The notes: generated by a model not told the origin, from the sequence alone. A stretch of 64,000 nt of DNA from Pricia antarctica (GCF_900101815.1 NZ_FNAO01000008.1:212027-276026), one strand, 5' to 3'; positions 45,043 through 54,754 are shown, counted from the first letter of the stretch. Made by a program: numbers and translations.

Positions 45043-46314
45043 CTATTTAACAGCCACCCTCCAAAGAATTCCATTATCATCATCATTGACCAACAATGAG
45101 CCATCGGGCGCGATTGTGACCCCAACCGGTCGACCGTAGACGTCTCCAGCCTCTTCATCGGCAATAAAACCGGTCAGAAAATCCTGGGGCTTTTCGGGTT
45201 TTCCGTTTTCGAAGGGAACAAACATTACCCTATATCCTGCGAACTCCGCCCGATTCCAAGAACCGTGCTGACCGACAAAGGCTCCGTTTTTAAACTTGGC
45301 GGGGAATTGATCGGCCGTATAGAACGCAAGTCCCAGCGATGCGGTGTGACTGCCCATCGGCACATCGGGTACGATGGCCTTATCGACCAGATCTTGGTGG
45401 GGATCTTCTTCCCAACGTGGGTCGTTGATGTTGCCATAATAGCTATAGGGCCAGCCGTACCACCCACCCTTTTTGACGCTAGTGATATAATCGGGAACCA
45501 AATTATTACCCAAGTTATCGCGTTCGTTAACGGCCGTCCAAAGGTCTCCGGTAATCGGGTTCCAGTCCATTCCAACGGGATTTCTGAGTCCGTTGGCGTA
45601 AACTATTTCGCCGCTACCATCGGGATTCACTTCCAGAATATTGGCACGGCGCTCTTCCTTTTCCATACCTTGATCGCCTACGTTGCTGGCCGATCCGACG
45701 GAGATATAGATTTTGTTACGGTCTTTGTTGGTGATGATATTCCGCGTCCAATGATTGTTGTAGCCACTCGCCGAAAGTTCAACGATTTTTTCGCCTTCCC
45801 CCTCCAGTTTGTTCTGTCCCTCTTTATAGGGATATCGGTAAAGCCCATCCGTATTGGCCACATAGAAATAGTTATCCAAAACCAACATCCCGAAATTTTG
45901 GTACAAGCCTTCGCGGAAAATATGTCGCTCGTCGACTTGCCCGTCGTTATCGGTATCCCTAAGCAAGGTAATGCGGTCCGCACTATTTCTGGTGTTCGCC
46001 TCCGCTACAAAAATATCGTTGTTGGGTGCGATATACGTCCACCTTGGGTGTTCCAGTTCATCCGCAAATCTTGTAACCGTAAAACCATCCGGAGCTACCG
46101 GAGTTTTATCATCAGGCCATCCGACAACGTCACTATTTTTAGAAACCAATTCCGAAGAAAAGGGAGCCACCAATTCTAATGGGCCGATAGCGGTTTCCAC
46201 CGTCGTTGGTCCGTTGTCCGCCAAATCTTCCTTTGTATCCTCGGAGACATTTTTTTCATTTTTACACCCGAAGACAAGACCGGTAAAAACCAATATATAA
46301 AGTACTTTTTTCAT
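45043..46314 (-). CDS. PQQ-dependent sugar dehydrogenase family lipoprotein
   Basis: A 423-residue lipoprotein: signal peptide with lipobox VFGC (Cys17), an acidic linker, and a six-bladed propeller of the soluble glucose/sorbosone dehydrogenase (GSDH) type. Family stretches include DGFTVTRFADELEHPR near the start, RNPVGMDWNP and HQDLVDKAIVPDVPMGSH in the middle and GRPVGVTIAPDGSLLVNDD at the end. It would oxidise sugars or other alcohols outside the cytoplasm if it binds PQQ; no PQQ synthesis genes are visible. The ATG at 46314 was chosen; the frame up to 46365 adds residues before the signal peptide. Confidence 0.9.
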   Translation of the reverse strand: MKKVLYILVFTGLVFGCKNEKNVSEDTKEDLADNGPTTVETAIGPLELVAPFSSELVSKNSDVVGWPDDKTPVAPDGFTVTRFADELEHPRWTYIAPNNDIFVAEANTRNSADRITLLRDTDNDGQVDERHIFREGLYQNFGMLVLDNYFYVANTDGLYRYPYKEGQNKLEGEGEKIVELSASGYNNHWTRNIITNKDRNKIYISVGSASNVGDQGMEKEERRANILEVNPDGSGEIVYANGLRNPVGMDWNPITGDLWTAVNERDNLGNNLVPDYITSVKKGGWYGWPYSYYGNINDPRWEEDPHQDLVDKAIVPDVPMGSHTASLGLAFYTADQFPAKFKNGAFVGQHGSWNRAEFAGYRVMFVPFENGKPEKPQDFLTGFIADEEAGDVYGRPVGVTIAPDGSLLVNDDDNGILWRVAVK

Positions 46315-46427
46315 GTTTTTTGTTTTAAGGGAAGATAATTCATACGCATGCATGTAAAAAGACATTCATCTTCTTTAATATTAGTTTAACAAGTATTTGT
46401 AATAGTTTTTATTTAAATTAGAACACG

Positions 46428-46673
46428 ATGATTCTCTTCTTAGGCACCCGTTCCGGCAAAACAGAAATCGAGCAGCTTTACGGTTGCTCTTGCCCCTTTT
46501 GTGAACAAGTAGGCACACTGACCGTATCAAAAACCACTATTTGGTTTCACCTATTCTGGATTAAACTATTTCGAATATCCTCGAATACCGTTTCTGAATG
46601 TTCACATTGTAAGCGGGTTTATTATCAAGAAGATTTTACCGAGCCGATGCAAAAAGCTATTGAGGCACATTAA
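46428..46673 (+). CDS. small zinc-ribbon protein
   Basis: An 81-residue protein with two CxxC pairs, CSCPFC (20-25 region) and CSHC (59-62), spaced like a zinc ribbon. Between them is an aromatic-rich, hydrophobic stretch (TTIWFHLFWIKLF) that could be a short membrane-associated helix. The C-terminal end is FTEPMQKAIEAH. The frame has good codon use, a start with an A-rich upstream region, and ends 3 bp into the convergent gene. Function unknown. Confidence 0.78.
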   Translation: MILFLGTRSGKTEIEQLYGCSCPFCEQVGTLTVSKTTIWFHLFWIKLFRISSNTVSECSHCKRVYYQEDFTEPMQKAIEAH

Positions 46674-47743
46674 TTAAGATCGAACCTTAACCCCAAGGAA
46701 ATGTTGTGTTGTTCGACCGTAGCGTCTTGAAAAATGGGGTTCAGGTCGTATTTCACATACAATAGAATACTATCGAATCCCGCATAGGCACTCAGACCAT
46801 AGACCAAATTAGTGGTATTGTAATCCCGTTTCAGTTTATCTTTAACGTTGTCGCCATCGATTTCATACTTCAACTTTTGGCGTGTGCCCAAGTTAAATCC
46901 GCCATAGGCTCCGATACCGAAACGGAACTGGTTATCGATAAAATAGCGGATAGTATCATCGTTTTGTCTTAGTTTTGAGGGGCCAAATTCAAAATGTACC
47001 GGGAAGACCAGATTATCCATGCGGAGTTTTGATTTTTTAAGGTCGAACGCAAATTCCTCGAGTTCGGGTTGGCCATCATTGACTACAAAGTATTGATTTC
47101 CTTGCGGTTTTAACCCGTTGAACTGAAATGATGCCCCATAATGCAGTCGCAAGGCATTGGAATTTTTGAATATCCTGGTATTCCAGGCCCATCCTATTTC
47201 AAAAAACCGGCTACCGCCAATTTTATAGGGCGAGTCGTTAAGGGATTGCCCTTCAATAATGGCATTGTTCAGGCCAAAGGCGATAATGGGATCCCCGTAG
47301 GTCCGTCGATCATAGATTTCCTTTTTCTGGTTTCCCAAATTGTATTTGATTCCGAAAAGTACGTCACCCTCACTGTCATCGGCACCAAAACCGATTTCAA
47401 TACTATTGATGTCGGTATTCAGGTCTACAGCTCCCTTTCGTTTTACCAATTCAATGGTATTCTCTAAAATGGCTACTTTGTTCCCGATATTTTTGGCTCG
47501 TTTTTTGGCCGCCTCCGTTTTGAGTTCCTGTGATTTTTCTTTGGATATTTCACCGTTGTCAAGACGTTTATTTATCATTTCCACCTCGTTTTTCAGGGCT
47601 TCGCGTTCGACATGGGCAACGGTCTCCTTTTTGCGCTCTAACTGCTCTACCTTGTATTTTAAGGTCTCGTCGTCTTGTGCCAGAAGTTGTTGTGAAAACA
47701 ATGAAACGAATACAAATACTAAATACGTGATACTAGTTCTCAT
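46670..47743 (-). CDS. outer membrane beta-barrel protein with coiled coil
   Basis: A 357-residue exported protein. A signal peptide (1-22, ending LLAQ) is followed by a coiled-coil segment (about 25-95, rich in Lys/Glu, LKYKVEQLERKKETV) and a beta-barrel domain from about 110 to the end, with alternating aromatic residues and a C-terminal SLGLRFDLN. The start was placed at 47743 since the longer frame to 47884 crosses an intergenic repeat. It is downstream of an ECF sigma factor and a membrane protein on the same strand and may be part of the same envelope response unit. Confidence 0.8.
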   Translation of the reverse strand: MRTSITYLVFVFVSLFSQQLLAQDDETLKYKVEQLERKKETVAHVEREALKNEVEMINKRLDNGEISKEKSQELKTEAAKKRAKNIGNKVAILENTIELVKRKGAVDLNTDINSIEIGFGADDSEGDVLFGIKYNLGNQKKEIYDRRTYGDPIIAFGLNNAIIEGQSLNDSPYKIGGSRFFEIGWAWNTRIFKNSNALRLHYGASFQFNGLKPQGNQYFVVNDGQPELEEFAFDLKKSKLRMDNLVFPVHFEFGPSKLRQNDDTIRYFIDNQFRFGIGAYGGFNLGTRQKLKYEIDGDNVKDKLKRDYNTTNLVYGLSAYAGFDSILLYVKYDLNPIFQDATVEQHNISLGLRFDLN

Positions 47744-47758
47744 GACTTTTTGATTTTG

Positions 47759-47801
47759 AAAGTCCCCCACCCAGCCTCCCTCGAATGGGGAGGAGTTCTT
47801 A
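47759..47801. repeat. GC-rich palindromic intergenic repeat
   Basis: A C-rich tract CCCCCACCCAGCC followed by a hairpin CCTCCC-TCGAATG-GGGAGG, just upstream of the beta-barrel gene start. It resembles dispersed intergenic elements of Bacteroidota genomes; only one copy is in this window. Confidence 0.5.
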
Positions 47802-47915
47802 TTGGACTTGATTAATGATTGATGATGAACGGTAATGATTGATTGATGAATAAACTCCTCCCTGCGCCCTTTCGTGGATTGCACCGGGAAAAATGGGATG
47901 ATTTCCGATTTTGGA

Positions 47916-48656
47916 TTATTGATTGCGGTCTGCGACGGCAGTTCTGATTTTTAAGAAACCGTCTTTCAAGGCGTCAAAAATCTGATCTCGGAACGAGCGG
48001 TCAATTTCGTTTTCTACATCTGCCAAAAGTGCCATGGCGTCTACCGATTTGTCACTTCTAAAAATTTTATCTTTCAATATTTGCCGTTGCGCGCCCCGTA
48101 AAAGAGAATCAATTTCTGCATCGGTTACGGTACTGTTCTCCGTTTCCAATTGCTCGACTTGTGCGACAACTTCGGCTATCTTGGTTTCTATAAGTGCTTC
48201 GGACGTGTTAAATCGAACAACTACTTTTTCCATTTTTGTTTCCTCTGCCTTTGAACTGGCCAAAGCATCCTCCATGCGTTTATTCGCATTGCCTTTGCTA
48301 GTATTTGGGATGGACTTTTCTTCCTGAACTTGGCTTTCTACGACTACCGGATTTGCCTTTGCTTTTTCCACCTCGTTCATCTCGGGGTTTGTAGTTACTG
48401 GAACAGCATCCATTTTAGAATTGGTTATTTCGGTTTCCGGAATACTAGTTGTTTCGTCCCGTGTAAAATAGAGGACAGCAACGAACAAAATCCCGATAAA
48501 TCCGGCGGCAATGCCATACCATCGAAATGGAATGGATTTCGCTTTCCCGGAATCTTCCAATTGCTGCGAAATTCTATCCCAAGCCGCCTTGGAAGGCTTT
48601 ATCTCCCGTTTCTGCAACTGCTCTTTTAACTGTTTTTCAAATTTATTCCGTCCCAT
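47916..48656 (-). CDS. single-pass membrane protein, putative anti-sigma partner
   Basis: A 246-residue protein with a cytoplasmic N-terminus (KFEKQLKEQLQKREIKPSKAAW), one transmembrane helix at about 47-65 (WYGIAAGFIGILFVAVLYF) and a Lys/Glu-rich extracytoplasmic domain. Its start overlaps the ECF sigma gene by 14 bp. That arrangement and topology are typical for membrane anti-sigma factors or their Bacteroidota equivalents, although no zinc-binding anti-sigma motif is present. Function is inferred from context only. Confidence 0.72.
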   Translation of the reverse strand: MGRNKFEKQLKEQLQKREIKPSKAAWDRISQQLEDSGKAKSIPFRWYGIAAGFIGILFVAVLYFTRDETTSIPETEITNSKMDAVPVTTNPEMNEVEKAKANPVVVESQVQEEKSIPNTSKGNANKRMEDALASSKAEETKMEKVVVRFNTSEALIETKIAEVVAQVEQLETENSTVTDAEIDSLLRGAQRQILKDKIFRSDKSVDAMALLADVENEIDRSFRDQIFDALKDGFLKIRTAVADRNQ

Positions 48657-49206
48657 ATCCTATCCTATTTTGTTGCTTTAATTTCTCCTGTAACACCCGT
48701 CGCGCCTTGAACAACTGCGATTTTGAGGTGCTTTCCGAGATATCCAGCATTTCCGCGATTTCTTGATGTTTGTACCCTTCTATGGCATGTAGCACAAAAA
48801 CGGCGCGATATCCATCCGGAAGGGAATCGATCAGGGATTGAATGTGCTCCGTGTCCCAATCGAACGAATCCATCGGGGTTTGCGGATGTGCCTGTTCCAT
48901 CACCGTTTCGTCGTACACTACGAACTGGTTTTTGCGTAAATGCGAAATACTTTCCCGAACCATGATTTGCCGTATCCATCCCTCGAAACTGCCCTCATGC
49001 CGGAAGGCTTTTAGGTTTTTAAAGACTTTTACAAAACCCGATACCATGACGTCTTCGGCAAAATGTAAATCTTTGATATACCGTCTACATACGCCCAGCA
49101 TTTTTGGTGCATACTTTTCGTATAAACGCCGCTGCGCATCCCGATTACCGGAGGCCGATTTTTTGATCAGCTGCTTTTCGGTTTTGTAGAAGGGTATGAT
49201 TTTCAA
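48643..49206 (-). CDS. ECF RNA polymerase sigma factor
   Basis: A 187-residue sigma-70 family protein of the extracytoplasmic-function type. Region 2 (about 24-95, RRLYEKYAPKMLGVCRRYI and FEGWIRQIMVRESISHLRK) and region 4 (about 125-185, LPDGYRAVFVLHAIEGYKHQEIA) are clear. It probably controls its own operon through the promoter at 49235-49260. It overlaps the membrane-protein gene by 14 bp. Adjacent products suggest an envelope-related regulon. Confidence 0.92.
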   Translation of the reverse strand: MKIIPFYKTEKQLIKKSASGNRDAQRRLYEKYAPKMLGVCRRYIKDLHFAEDVMVSGFVKVFKNLKAFRHEGSFEGWIRQIMVRESISHLRKNQFVVYDETVMEQAHPQTPMDSFDWDTEHIQSLIDSLPDGYRAVFVLHAIEGYKHQEIAEMLDISESTSKSQLFKARRVLQEKLKQQNRIGYGTE

Positions 49207-49234
49207 AGCTCTTTAGTTGTCTCCTATTTGTATA

Positions 49235-49260
49235 GACGCGGCGAGATATGAAATAGTTGC
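49235..49260 (-). promoter_or_regulatory. candidate ECF-type autoregulated promoter
   Basis: Minus strand GCAAC (49256-49260) and CGTC (49235-49238) are separated by 17 bp, the AAC-N16/17-CGTC pattern recognised by many ECF sigma factors. It lies 29 bp upstream of the ECF sigma start codon, so positive autoregulation is likely. Confidence 0.6.
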
Positions 49261-49300
49261 CTAGAAGGTTGGCTTTTTATTATTTTACAGGATATTGACC

Positions 49301-50278
49301 TTATTTCTTCCGATCAACTACATAGCTGACCATCAATTCCAAGGCGCTTTTGTATTCAGAAGGTGGATAAGCAGCCAATAACGCCAATGCTTCTTCCTTA
49401 AAGGTTAGCATTTTCTGCACCGCATAATCCAATCCACCGTGATCACGGACGAATGTGATGACTTCCTTTACCCGTTTTTTGTCCTTATTATGATTCTTTA
49501 CGGAATTGATAAGCCACTTTTTTTCGGATGCAGAGCAGTTGTTCAGCACATAAATTAACGGAAGGGTCATTTTCTGCTCTTTAATATCAATACCGGTGGG
49601 CTTTCCAATCTTTTTGGCACCATAATCGAACAGGTCGTCCTTGATTTGAAAGGCCATTCCGCAGAGTTCCCCAAATTTGCGGAAGGTTTCCACATCGGGA
49701 GATTCCGGTTTTACGGAACAGGCGCCGAGGCTACAGCAAGCAGCGATCAAGGTGGCCGTTTTTTGGCGAATAATGTCGTAATAGACTTCTTCGGTGATAT
49801 CCAAACGCCTGGCCTTTTCAATCTGTAGCAGCTCGCCCTCGCTCATTTCACGAACGGCCACTGATATAATGCGCAGTAAATCGAAATCCGCATTGTCGAT
49901 GGATAACAATAGTCCCTTCGACAGTAGATAATCCCCCACCAAGACAGCAATTTTGTTTTTCCAGAGGGCATTGATGGAGAAGAAACCACGGCGTTTATTA
50001 CTTTCGTCAACCACATCGTCATGGACCAAAGTTGCGGTGTGAATCAGTTCGATGACCGATGCCCCGCGATACGTGCGCTCGTTGACCGCCCCATCGTTCA
50101 ACAATTTAGCGGTCAAAAAAACGAACATAGGGCGCATTTGCTTGCCCTTACGGTTCACGATGTAGTAGGTAATCCGATTTAATAGTGCCACTTGAGACGA
50201 CATAGCATCCCTGAACTTCGTTTCGAAAAGTTCCATCTCCTGCTCGACAGGCTGCTTTATCTGGGATACTATTTTCAA
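49301..50278 (-). CDS. polyprenyl synthetase family protein
   Basis: A 325-residue all-trans polyprenyl diphosphate synthase that condenses isopentenyl diphosphate with allylic diphosphates. The two aspartate-rich motifs HDDVVDES (first DDxxD) and IKDDLFDYG (second) are present. The length fits long-chain (C30-C50) quinone side-chain or bacterial octaprenyl-type synthases rather than short FPP synthase, but chain length cannot be fixed from this. It lies between the sigma factor and rlmN. Confidence 0.92.
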   Translation of the reverse strand: MKIVSQIKQPVEQEMELFETKFRDAMSSQVALLNRITYYIVNRKGKQMRPMFVFLTAKLLNDGAVNERTYRGASVIELIHTATLVHDDVVDESNKRRGFFSINALWKNKIAVLVGDYLLSKGLLLSIDNADFDLLRIISVAVREMSEGELLQIEKARRLDITEEVYYDIIRQKTATLIAACCSLGACSVKPESPDVETFRKFGELCGMAFQIKDDLFDYGAKKIGKPTGIDIKEQKMTLPLIYVLNNCSASEKKWLINSVKNHNKDKKRVKEVITFVRDHGGLDYAVQKMLTFKEEALALLAAYPPSEYKSALELMVSYVVDRKK

Positions 50279-50423
50279 GTGTTAAGGTCTATCTGATTCA
50301 AATTTCTAAAAATAGGGAAAATGCAGGGATAAAAAGATACGAGGTTCGAAATACGAAAGTTGTAGTTTTAAATACAGGGTAAAAGCGATGAAGTTGAAAA
50401 TTGCATACCGCAACAACTACTGC

Positions 50424-51470
50424 CTACTTTTTATTCGCCAATTGCCCGCAAGCCGCATCGATATCCTTTCCCCTTGAACGGCGAACCGTCACGATGATAC
50501 CGTTGCGCTCTAACGTATTTACATACATATCCAAGGCCTTATTAGTTGCTTGGCGAAATTCCCCATCGTCGATGGGATTGTATTCTATCAAATTCACCTT
50601 CGAAGGCGCGAACTTGCAGAATTCGACCAAGGCATCCACATCGTTTTGCGTATCGTTGATGCCCTGCCATACCACGTACTCGTATGTAATTCGACTTTGG
50701 GTTTTAGTATACCAGTGTTCCAGGGCTTCACGCAGGTCGGCCAGCGTGAAGGTAGCGTTAAAGGGCATTATAGAGGTACGGATTTCATCGATGGCGGAAT
50801 GCAAGGAGACCGCCAGCTTGAACTTCACCTGGTCATCCGCCATTTTTTTTATCATCTTGGGCACCCCGCTCGTGGAAACCGTGATGCGCTTGGGCGACAT
50901 GCCCAATCCTTCTGGCGAGGTGATTTTATCGATGGCCTTTAATACGTTGTTGTAGTTCATCAGAGGCTCGCCCATTCCCATAAAAACAATATTGCTTAAG
51001 GGTCGGTCGAAGTATAGCCGACTTTCGTTATCGATGGCGACCACTTGATCATAAATTTCATCGGGATTTAGGTTCCGCATGCGTTTCAATCGGGAGGTGG
51101 CGCAGAAAAGGCAATCTAAACTACAGCCTACTTGGCTCGAAACACAGGCCGTTGTTCTCGTTTTCGTGGGAATAAGTACGGACTCCACAATCAGATCATC
51201 ATGTAGGCGAACTGCATTTTTTATAGTGCCGTCATTACTGCGCTGCATCTGATCGACCTTGATATGGTTGATGACAAAATTGGCATCGAGCATATCCCGT
51301 GTATCTTTCGAAAGATTGGTCATGCCTTCGAACGAGTGTGCGGATTTCTGCCAGAGCCATTCATATACCTGAGTGCCCCGAAAGGCCATATCGCCCTCTG
51401 ATACAAAGAAATCGCGAAGCTGTTCTTTGGTAAGGGCCCGGATGTCTTTTTTTTTGGTTTGGTTCACCAT
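50424..51470 (-). CDS. rlmN: 23S rRNA/tRNA adenine-C2 methyltransferase RlmN
   Basis: A 348-residue radical-SAM enzyme that methylates A2503 of 23S rRNA and A37 of some tRNAs. The [4Fe-4S] motif is CSLDCLFC within SSQVGCSLDCLFCATS. The methyl-carrying cysteine is expected near the C-terminus; RGKDIDAACGQL contains it. Length and motifs are standard. Confidence 0.97.
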   Translation of the reverse strand: MVNQTKKKDIRALTKEQLRDFFVSEGDMAFRGTQVYEWLWQKSAHSFEGMTNLSKDTRDMLDANFVINHIKVDQMQRSNDGTIKNAVRLHDDLIVESVLIPTKTRTTACVSSQVGCSLDCLFCATSRLKRMRNLNPDEIYDQVVAIDNESRLYFDRPLSNIVFMGMGEPLMNYNNVLKAIDKITSPEGLGMSPKRITVSTSGVPKMIKKMADDQVKFKLAVSLHSAIDEIRTSIMPFNATFTLADLREALEHWYTKTQSRITYEYVVWQGINDTQNDVDALVEFCKFAPSKVNLIEYNPIDDGEFRQATNKALDMYVNTLERNGIIVTVRRSRGKDIDAACGQLANKK

Positions 51471-51490
51471 ATTTTCAAAGATAGAGAATC

Positions 51491-51532
51491 AAAAAATCCC
51501 GTTTACCATTTTTATGGTTAAAACGGGATTTT
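51491..51532 (-). terminator. intrinsic terminator downstream of queA
   Basis: Stem AAATCCCGTTT/AAACGGGATTT (with an inner extension) and, on the minus strand, six T. It lies in the space between queA and rlmN. Confidence 0.8.
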
Positions 51533-51552
51533 AAAAGTATTTGCGATTTTCT

Positions 51553-51673
51553 TGCCTCGACCTCGACTACACTCAATAATCGAAAAAGAAATACCAAAGG
51601 ACTACTGGCATCGTTTCAATGAGAATTAGTAGCGGGATTGATATTCTCGCTTAAGCGGGAGTGACAAGAAAAT
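51553..51673. repeat. degenerate REP-like elements between queA and rlmN
   Basis: CCTCGACCTCGACTACACTC at about 51555-51575 resembles the CTCGACTGCGCTC element found at 12149, and TTCTCGCTTAAGCGGGAGTGAC at about 51642-51665 contains an 8-bp palindrome (one G-T pair). Both look like dispersed intergenic palindromes. Confidence 0.4.
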
Positions 51674-51676
51674 AAT

Positions 51677-52726
51677 TTAGATAATTAACATCGCATCACC
51701 GTACGAATAGAATTTATACTGCTCTAAAATAGCTTCTTTATAGGCTCTTTTCATCAGGTCGTGCCCCATGAAGGCCGATACCATCATTAAAAGTGTCGAT
51801 TTAGGCAAATGAAAGTTGGTAACCATTGCGTCGGCAATACTGAACTCGTAGGGCGGAAAGATGAATTTGTTGGTCCAACCGTCATGTGTATTCAGTAAAT
51901 GATCCGAAGAAACGGCACTTTCCAGTCCACGCATGGCGGTAGTACCTATGGCACATATTCTTTTCTTTTTAGCTTTCGCCCTGTTCACGATATCGGTCGC
52001 TTTTTCGTCGATAATGAGCTCCTCGCTATCCATTTTATGTTTTGACAAATCTTCGACCTCAACGGGGTTGAAAGTACCCAGACCTACATGCAAAGTGACC
52101 TCGGCAAAATCGATACCCTTGATTTCCAAACGTTTCAATAGGTGCTTTGAAAAATGGAGTCCGGCTGTAGGTGCTGCAACGGCCCCTTCATGCTTGGCAT
52201 AAATGGTTTGGTACCGTGTCTCATCTTCAGGCTCAACATCCCTTTTAATATATTTCGGAAGTGGTGTTTGGCCCAAGTCACGTAATTTTCTTCTAAAGTC
52301 AATATACGACCCATCGTAAAGAAAACGTAAGGTTCTCCCTCTTGAAGTGGTATTGTCGATAACCTCTGCCACCAGATCTTCATCGTCACCGAAATACAGC
52401 TTGTTTCCGATACGGATTTTCCGGGCTGGATCGACCAGAACATCCCAAAGGCGCTGCTCTTCGTTGAGTTCACGCAATAAGAATACCTCGATCCTCGCTC
52501 CGGTCTTTTCTTTATTACCATACAAACGCGCCGGGAACACTTTGGTATTGTTCAAGACCATCACGTCGTCTTCTTCAAAATAATCGATCATGTCCTTGAA
52601 CATTTTATGCTCGATTTTTCCGGTTTCCCGATGAACGACCATCAGTTTTGATTCGTCCCGGTTCTCAGCGGGATATTCGGCCAGCAAATTATCGGGCAAT
52701 TCAAAATTGAAATGCGATAATTTCAT
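51677..52726 (-). CDS. queA: S-adenosylmethionine:tRNA ribosyltransferase-isomerase QueA
   Basis: A 349-residue enzyme of queuosine synthesis that transfers and isomerises the ribose of SAM to preQ1 in tRNA, giving epoxyqueuosine. It starts [18 protein letters not shown] and has [10 protein letters not shown] and the C-terminal [14 protein letters not shown]. The start at 52726 was preferred to 52756 because homologues begin at this motif. Confidence 0.96.
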   Translation of the reverse strand: MKLSHFNFELPDNLLAEYPAENRDESKLMVVHRETGKIEHKMFKDMIDYFEEDDVMVLNNTKVFPARLYGNKEKTGARIEVFLLRELNEEQRLWDVLVDPARKIRIGNKLYFGDDEDLVAEVIDNTTSRGRTLRFLYDGSYIDFRRKLRDLGQTPLPKYIKRDVEPEDETRYQTIYAKHEGAVAAPTAGLHFSKHLLKRLEIKGIDFAEVTLHVGLGTFNPVEVEDLSKHKMDSEELIIDEKATDIVNRAKAKKKRICAIGTTAMRGLESAVSSDHLLNTHDGWTNKFIFPPYEFSIADAMVTNFHLPKSTLLMMVSAFMGHDLMKRAYKEAILEQYKFYSYGDAMLII

Positions 52727-52806
52727 CTTCTGGTACTTATTCGGTTTTATAGGCATAGTTCGTATTTCTTGGATATATGATGTTTGCGTACTATTTTTTG
52801 CGGCTG

Positions 52807-52838
52807 CAAATATACGACCCGCAGATAGGGGATGTCAA
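52807..52838 (-). promoter_or_regulatory. candidate promoter of queA
   Basis: Minus strand TATATTTG (52807-52814) matches the -7 consensus, with TTG (52836-52838) 21 bp upstream as a -33 element. Expected leader about 75 nt. Confidence 0.6.
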
Positions 52839-53005
52839 GTAAAAGGATGAATATATTATGGTTCTATTGGAAATGGTCCGTTACAAGGAACTTCAAGTCC
52901 TATAATTTATCGACCCAAGGTTTATTGACAGATGATAATAAACCCAGAAATGATGTAATGGATAATGGATGCTGATAATGCTGATATTCCAAATAAAAAT
53001 CTCTT

Positions 53006-54298
53006 TTAGATTTCATTTACATCAAATAGAAGGCTTTTGAGATCTTTCCAAAAATCAGGATAAGATTTGGACACTACCTCGGCATCGTTGATGACTAAAC
53101 ATGTTTTTAGGGCCAAGGGTGCAAACGCCATTGCCATTCTGTGGTCGTTGTATGTATCTATGGCCACGTCTTTTTTTATACTGGTCGACGGGCGGAGTGT
53201 CAACGCTTTATCCGTGACCGAAATATCGGCGCCCAATTTGGTGAGTTCGGTATGAAGGGCCTCTAGCCTATCGGTTTCCTTAATTTTTAGGGTGTGAAGT
53301 CCTGTAAGGTGACAACCGATTCCCAAGCCGAAACAAGTGACCGCAATGGTTTGCGCGATATCCGGGGCATTGGCCAGGTCACAGTTTACCGTAGTCAATT
53401 CACAGTCGGCGGTTTTTTTTAATAGGATGTAATTATTTGAGAAGGAAGTCTCTACGCCAAAATCCGTGTAAATATCGGAAAGAACGCCGTCGCCTTGCAG
53501 ACTATCTTTTTTATAGGCGGAAAGTTTAATTTCACTACCCACATCGCTTAAGGCTACAATACTGTAATAATAGGATGCAGAACTCCAATCCGATTCTACG
53601 GTCAAAACGGTCGGCGCCACCTTCGCCTTCGGGGATACTGTGATGATATTGTCCTCGAAGGTACTTGCTACCCCGATCTGGGACAACAACCCTAAGGTCA
53701 TTTTTATGTAGGGTACGGAGGTTATTTTTCCGATAAGCTCGAGTTCAAGTCCGTTTTCAAGACTTGGCGCAATCAACAATAAGGATGAAATGTATTGGCT
53801 GCTGATATTGGCCGGAAGGCTGACCCGATTTTTAACTAGTTTTTTTCCCTTTATACGTATCGGGGGATAGCCTTCGTTTTTTTCGTAGGCAATATCCGCA
53901 CCTAAACTTCGTAAGGCCTCCACCAAAACTTTTACGGGACGCTCGGTCATGCGTTGCGAGCCAGTCAGCGTAACTTCTTTGCCTTCTTGGGATGCAAAAT
54001 ACCCGGTTAAAAACCGCATGGCGGTGCCGGCGTGGTGAATGTCCACTACTCCATTTTCAACCTGCAACCCCTTTTCCATAACTTGTGCATCATCGGAATT
54101 GGATAGGTTTTCTATGCTAATTTCAGGATATAGGGCACGGAGCAACAACGAGCGATTGGACTCGCTTTTAGAGCCGGTGATTTGAATGCTTGCAGTGATA
54201 TGGTTATTGGGGTGCTTGGAAAGATGTAGTTTCAAGGTCTTGATTTCTTTGATTATTGTATTCTGTAACAGTACTATTCGAGAAGTTAACAAATACAT
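53006..54298 (-). CDS. aroA: 3-phosphoshikimate 1-carboxyvinyltransferase (EPSP synthase)
   Basis: A 430-residue enzyme of the shikimate pathway that transfers enolpyruvyl from PEP to shikimate-3-phosphate. The motif GSKSESNRSLLLRAL near residue 43 and DWSSASYYYS are characteristic, as is the C-terminal DTYNDHRMAMAF. Homologues usually begin a few residues before KLxL, so a TTG at 54235 may be the true start; the ATG at 54298 adds 21 hydrophobic and uncertain residues. It supplies the aromatic pathway served by the operon at 56387-60486. Confidence 0.94.
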   Translation of the reverse strand: MYLLTSRIVLLQNTIIKEIKTLKLHLSKHPNNHITASIQITGSKSESNRSLLLRALYPEISIENLSNSDDAQVMEKGLQVENGVVDIHHAGTAMRFLTGYFASQEGKEVTLTGSQRMTERPVKVLVEALRSLGADIAYEKNEGYPPIRIKGKKLVKNRVSLPANISSQYISSLLLIAPSLENGLELELIGKITSVPYIKMTLGLLSQIGVASTFEDNIITVSPKAKVAPTVLTVESDWSSASYYYSIVALSDVGSEIKLSAYKKDSLQGDGVLSDIYTDFGVETSFSNNYILLKKTADCELTTVNCDLANAPDIAQTIAVTCFGLGIGCHLTGLHTLKIKETDRLEALHTELTKLGADISVTDKALTLRPSTSIKKDVAIDTYNDHRMAMAFAPLALKTCLVINDAEVVSKSYPDFWKDLKSLLFDVNEI

Positions 54299-54427
54299 TT
54301 TGTGAACTCTGCACTTTCTTCACGTCTTTGCGATAAATTTAAAAATCAAGTTCGCCAAGAATGCTCACGGGGCGCTAAAATTTCATTCCATAAAGTAACG
54401 TCTAAAATAGTAAGCATGCTAACAAGC

Positions 54428-54754
54428 TTATTTCAACTTTTCATTATTCTGGTGCCGGTCGTGGTCACGTTTTGCTTTTAGCTTCAATTTTTTATCGAAG
54501 GCTTCCTGCAAATCAACTCCCGTTTGATTGGCAAGGCACAGTACGACAAAGAGGACATCGGCCAGTTCTTCGCCCAAGTCTTTGTCTTTATCGGATTCCT
54601 TTTCGCTCTGTTCCCCATACCGGCGGGCAATGATGCGTGCTACCTCCCCCACCTCTTCGGTAAGCTGTGCCATATTGGTGAGTTCATTGAAATAGCGAAC
54701 GCCGTGTGCTTTGATCCAGCTATCTACCTCTTGTTGTGCCTTTGTTATGCTCAT
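54428..54754 (-). CDS. MazG-like nucleotide pyrophosphohydrolase
   Basis: A 108-residue all-alpha NTP pyrophosphatase. The metal-binding ExxE...ExxD pattern is seen as EEVGEVARII and GEELADVLFVVLCLA. Such proteins hydrolyse noncanonical or excess NTPs. Its start overlaps the dtd stop by 1 bp, so the two are co-translated. Confidence 0.9.
   Translation of the reverse strand: MSITKAQQEVDSWIKAHGVRYFNELTNMAQLTEEVGEVARIIARRYGEQSEKESDKDKDLGEELADVLFVVLCLANQTGVDLQEAFDKKLKLKAKRDHDRHQNNEKLK

Noticed and set aside
45265-46179. 304-residue plus-strand ORF opposite the sugar dehydrogenase
   Set aside because: It is antisense to a clear family protein, shows no motif and results from the codon bias of the real gene.
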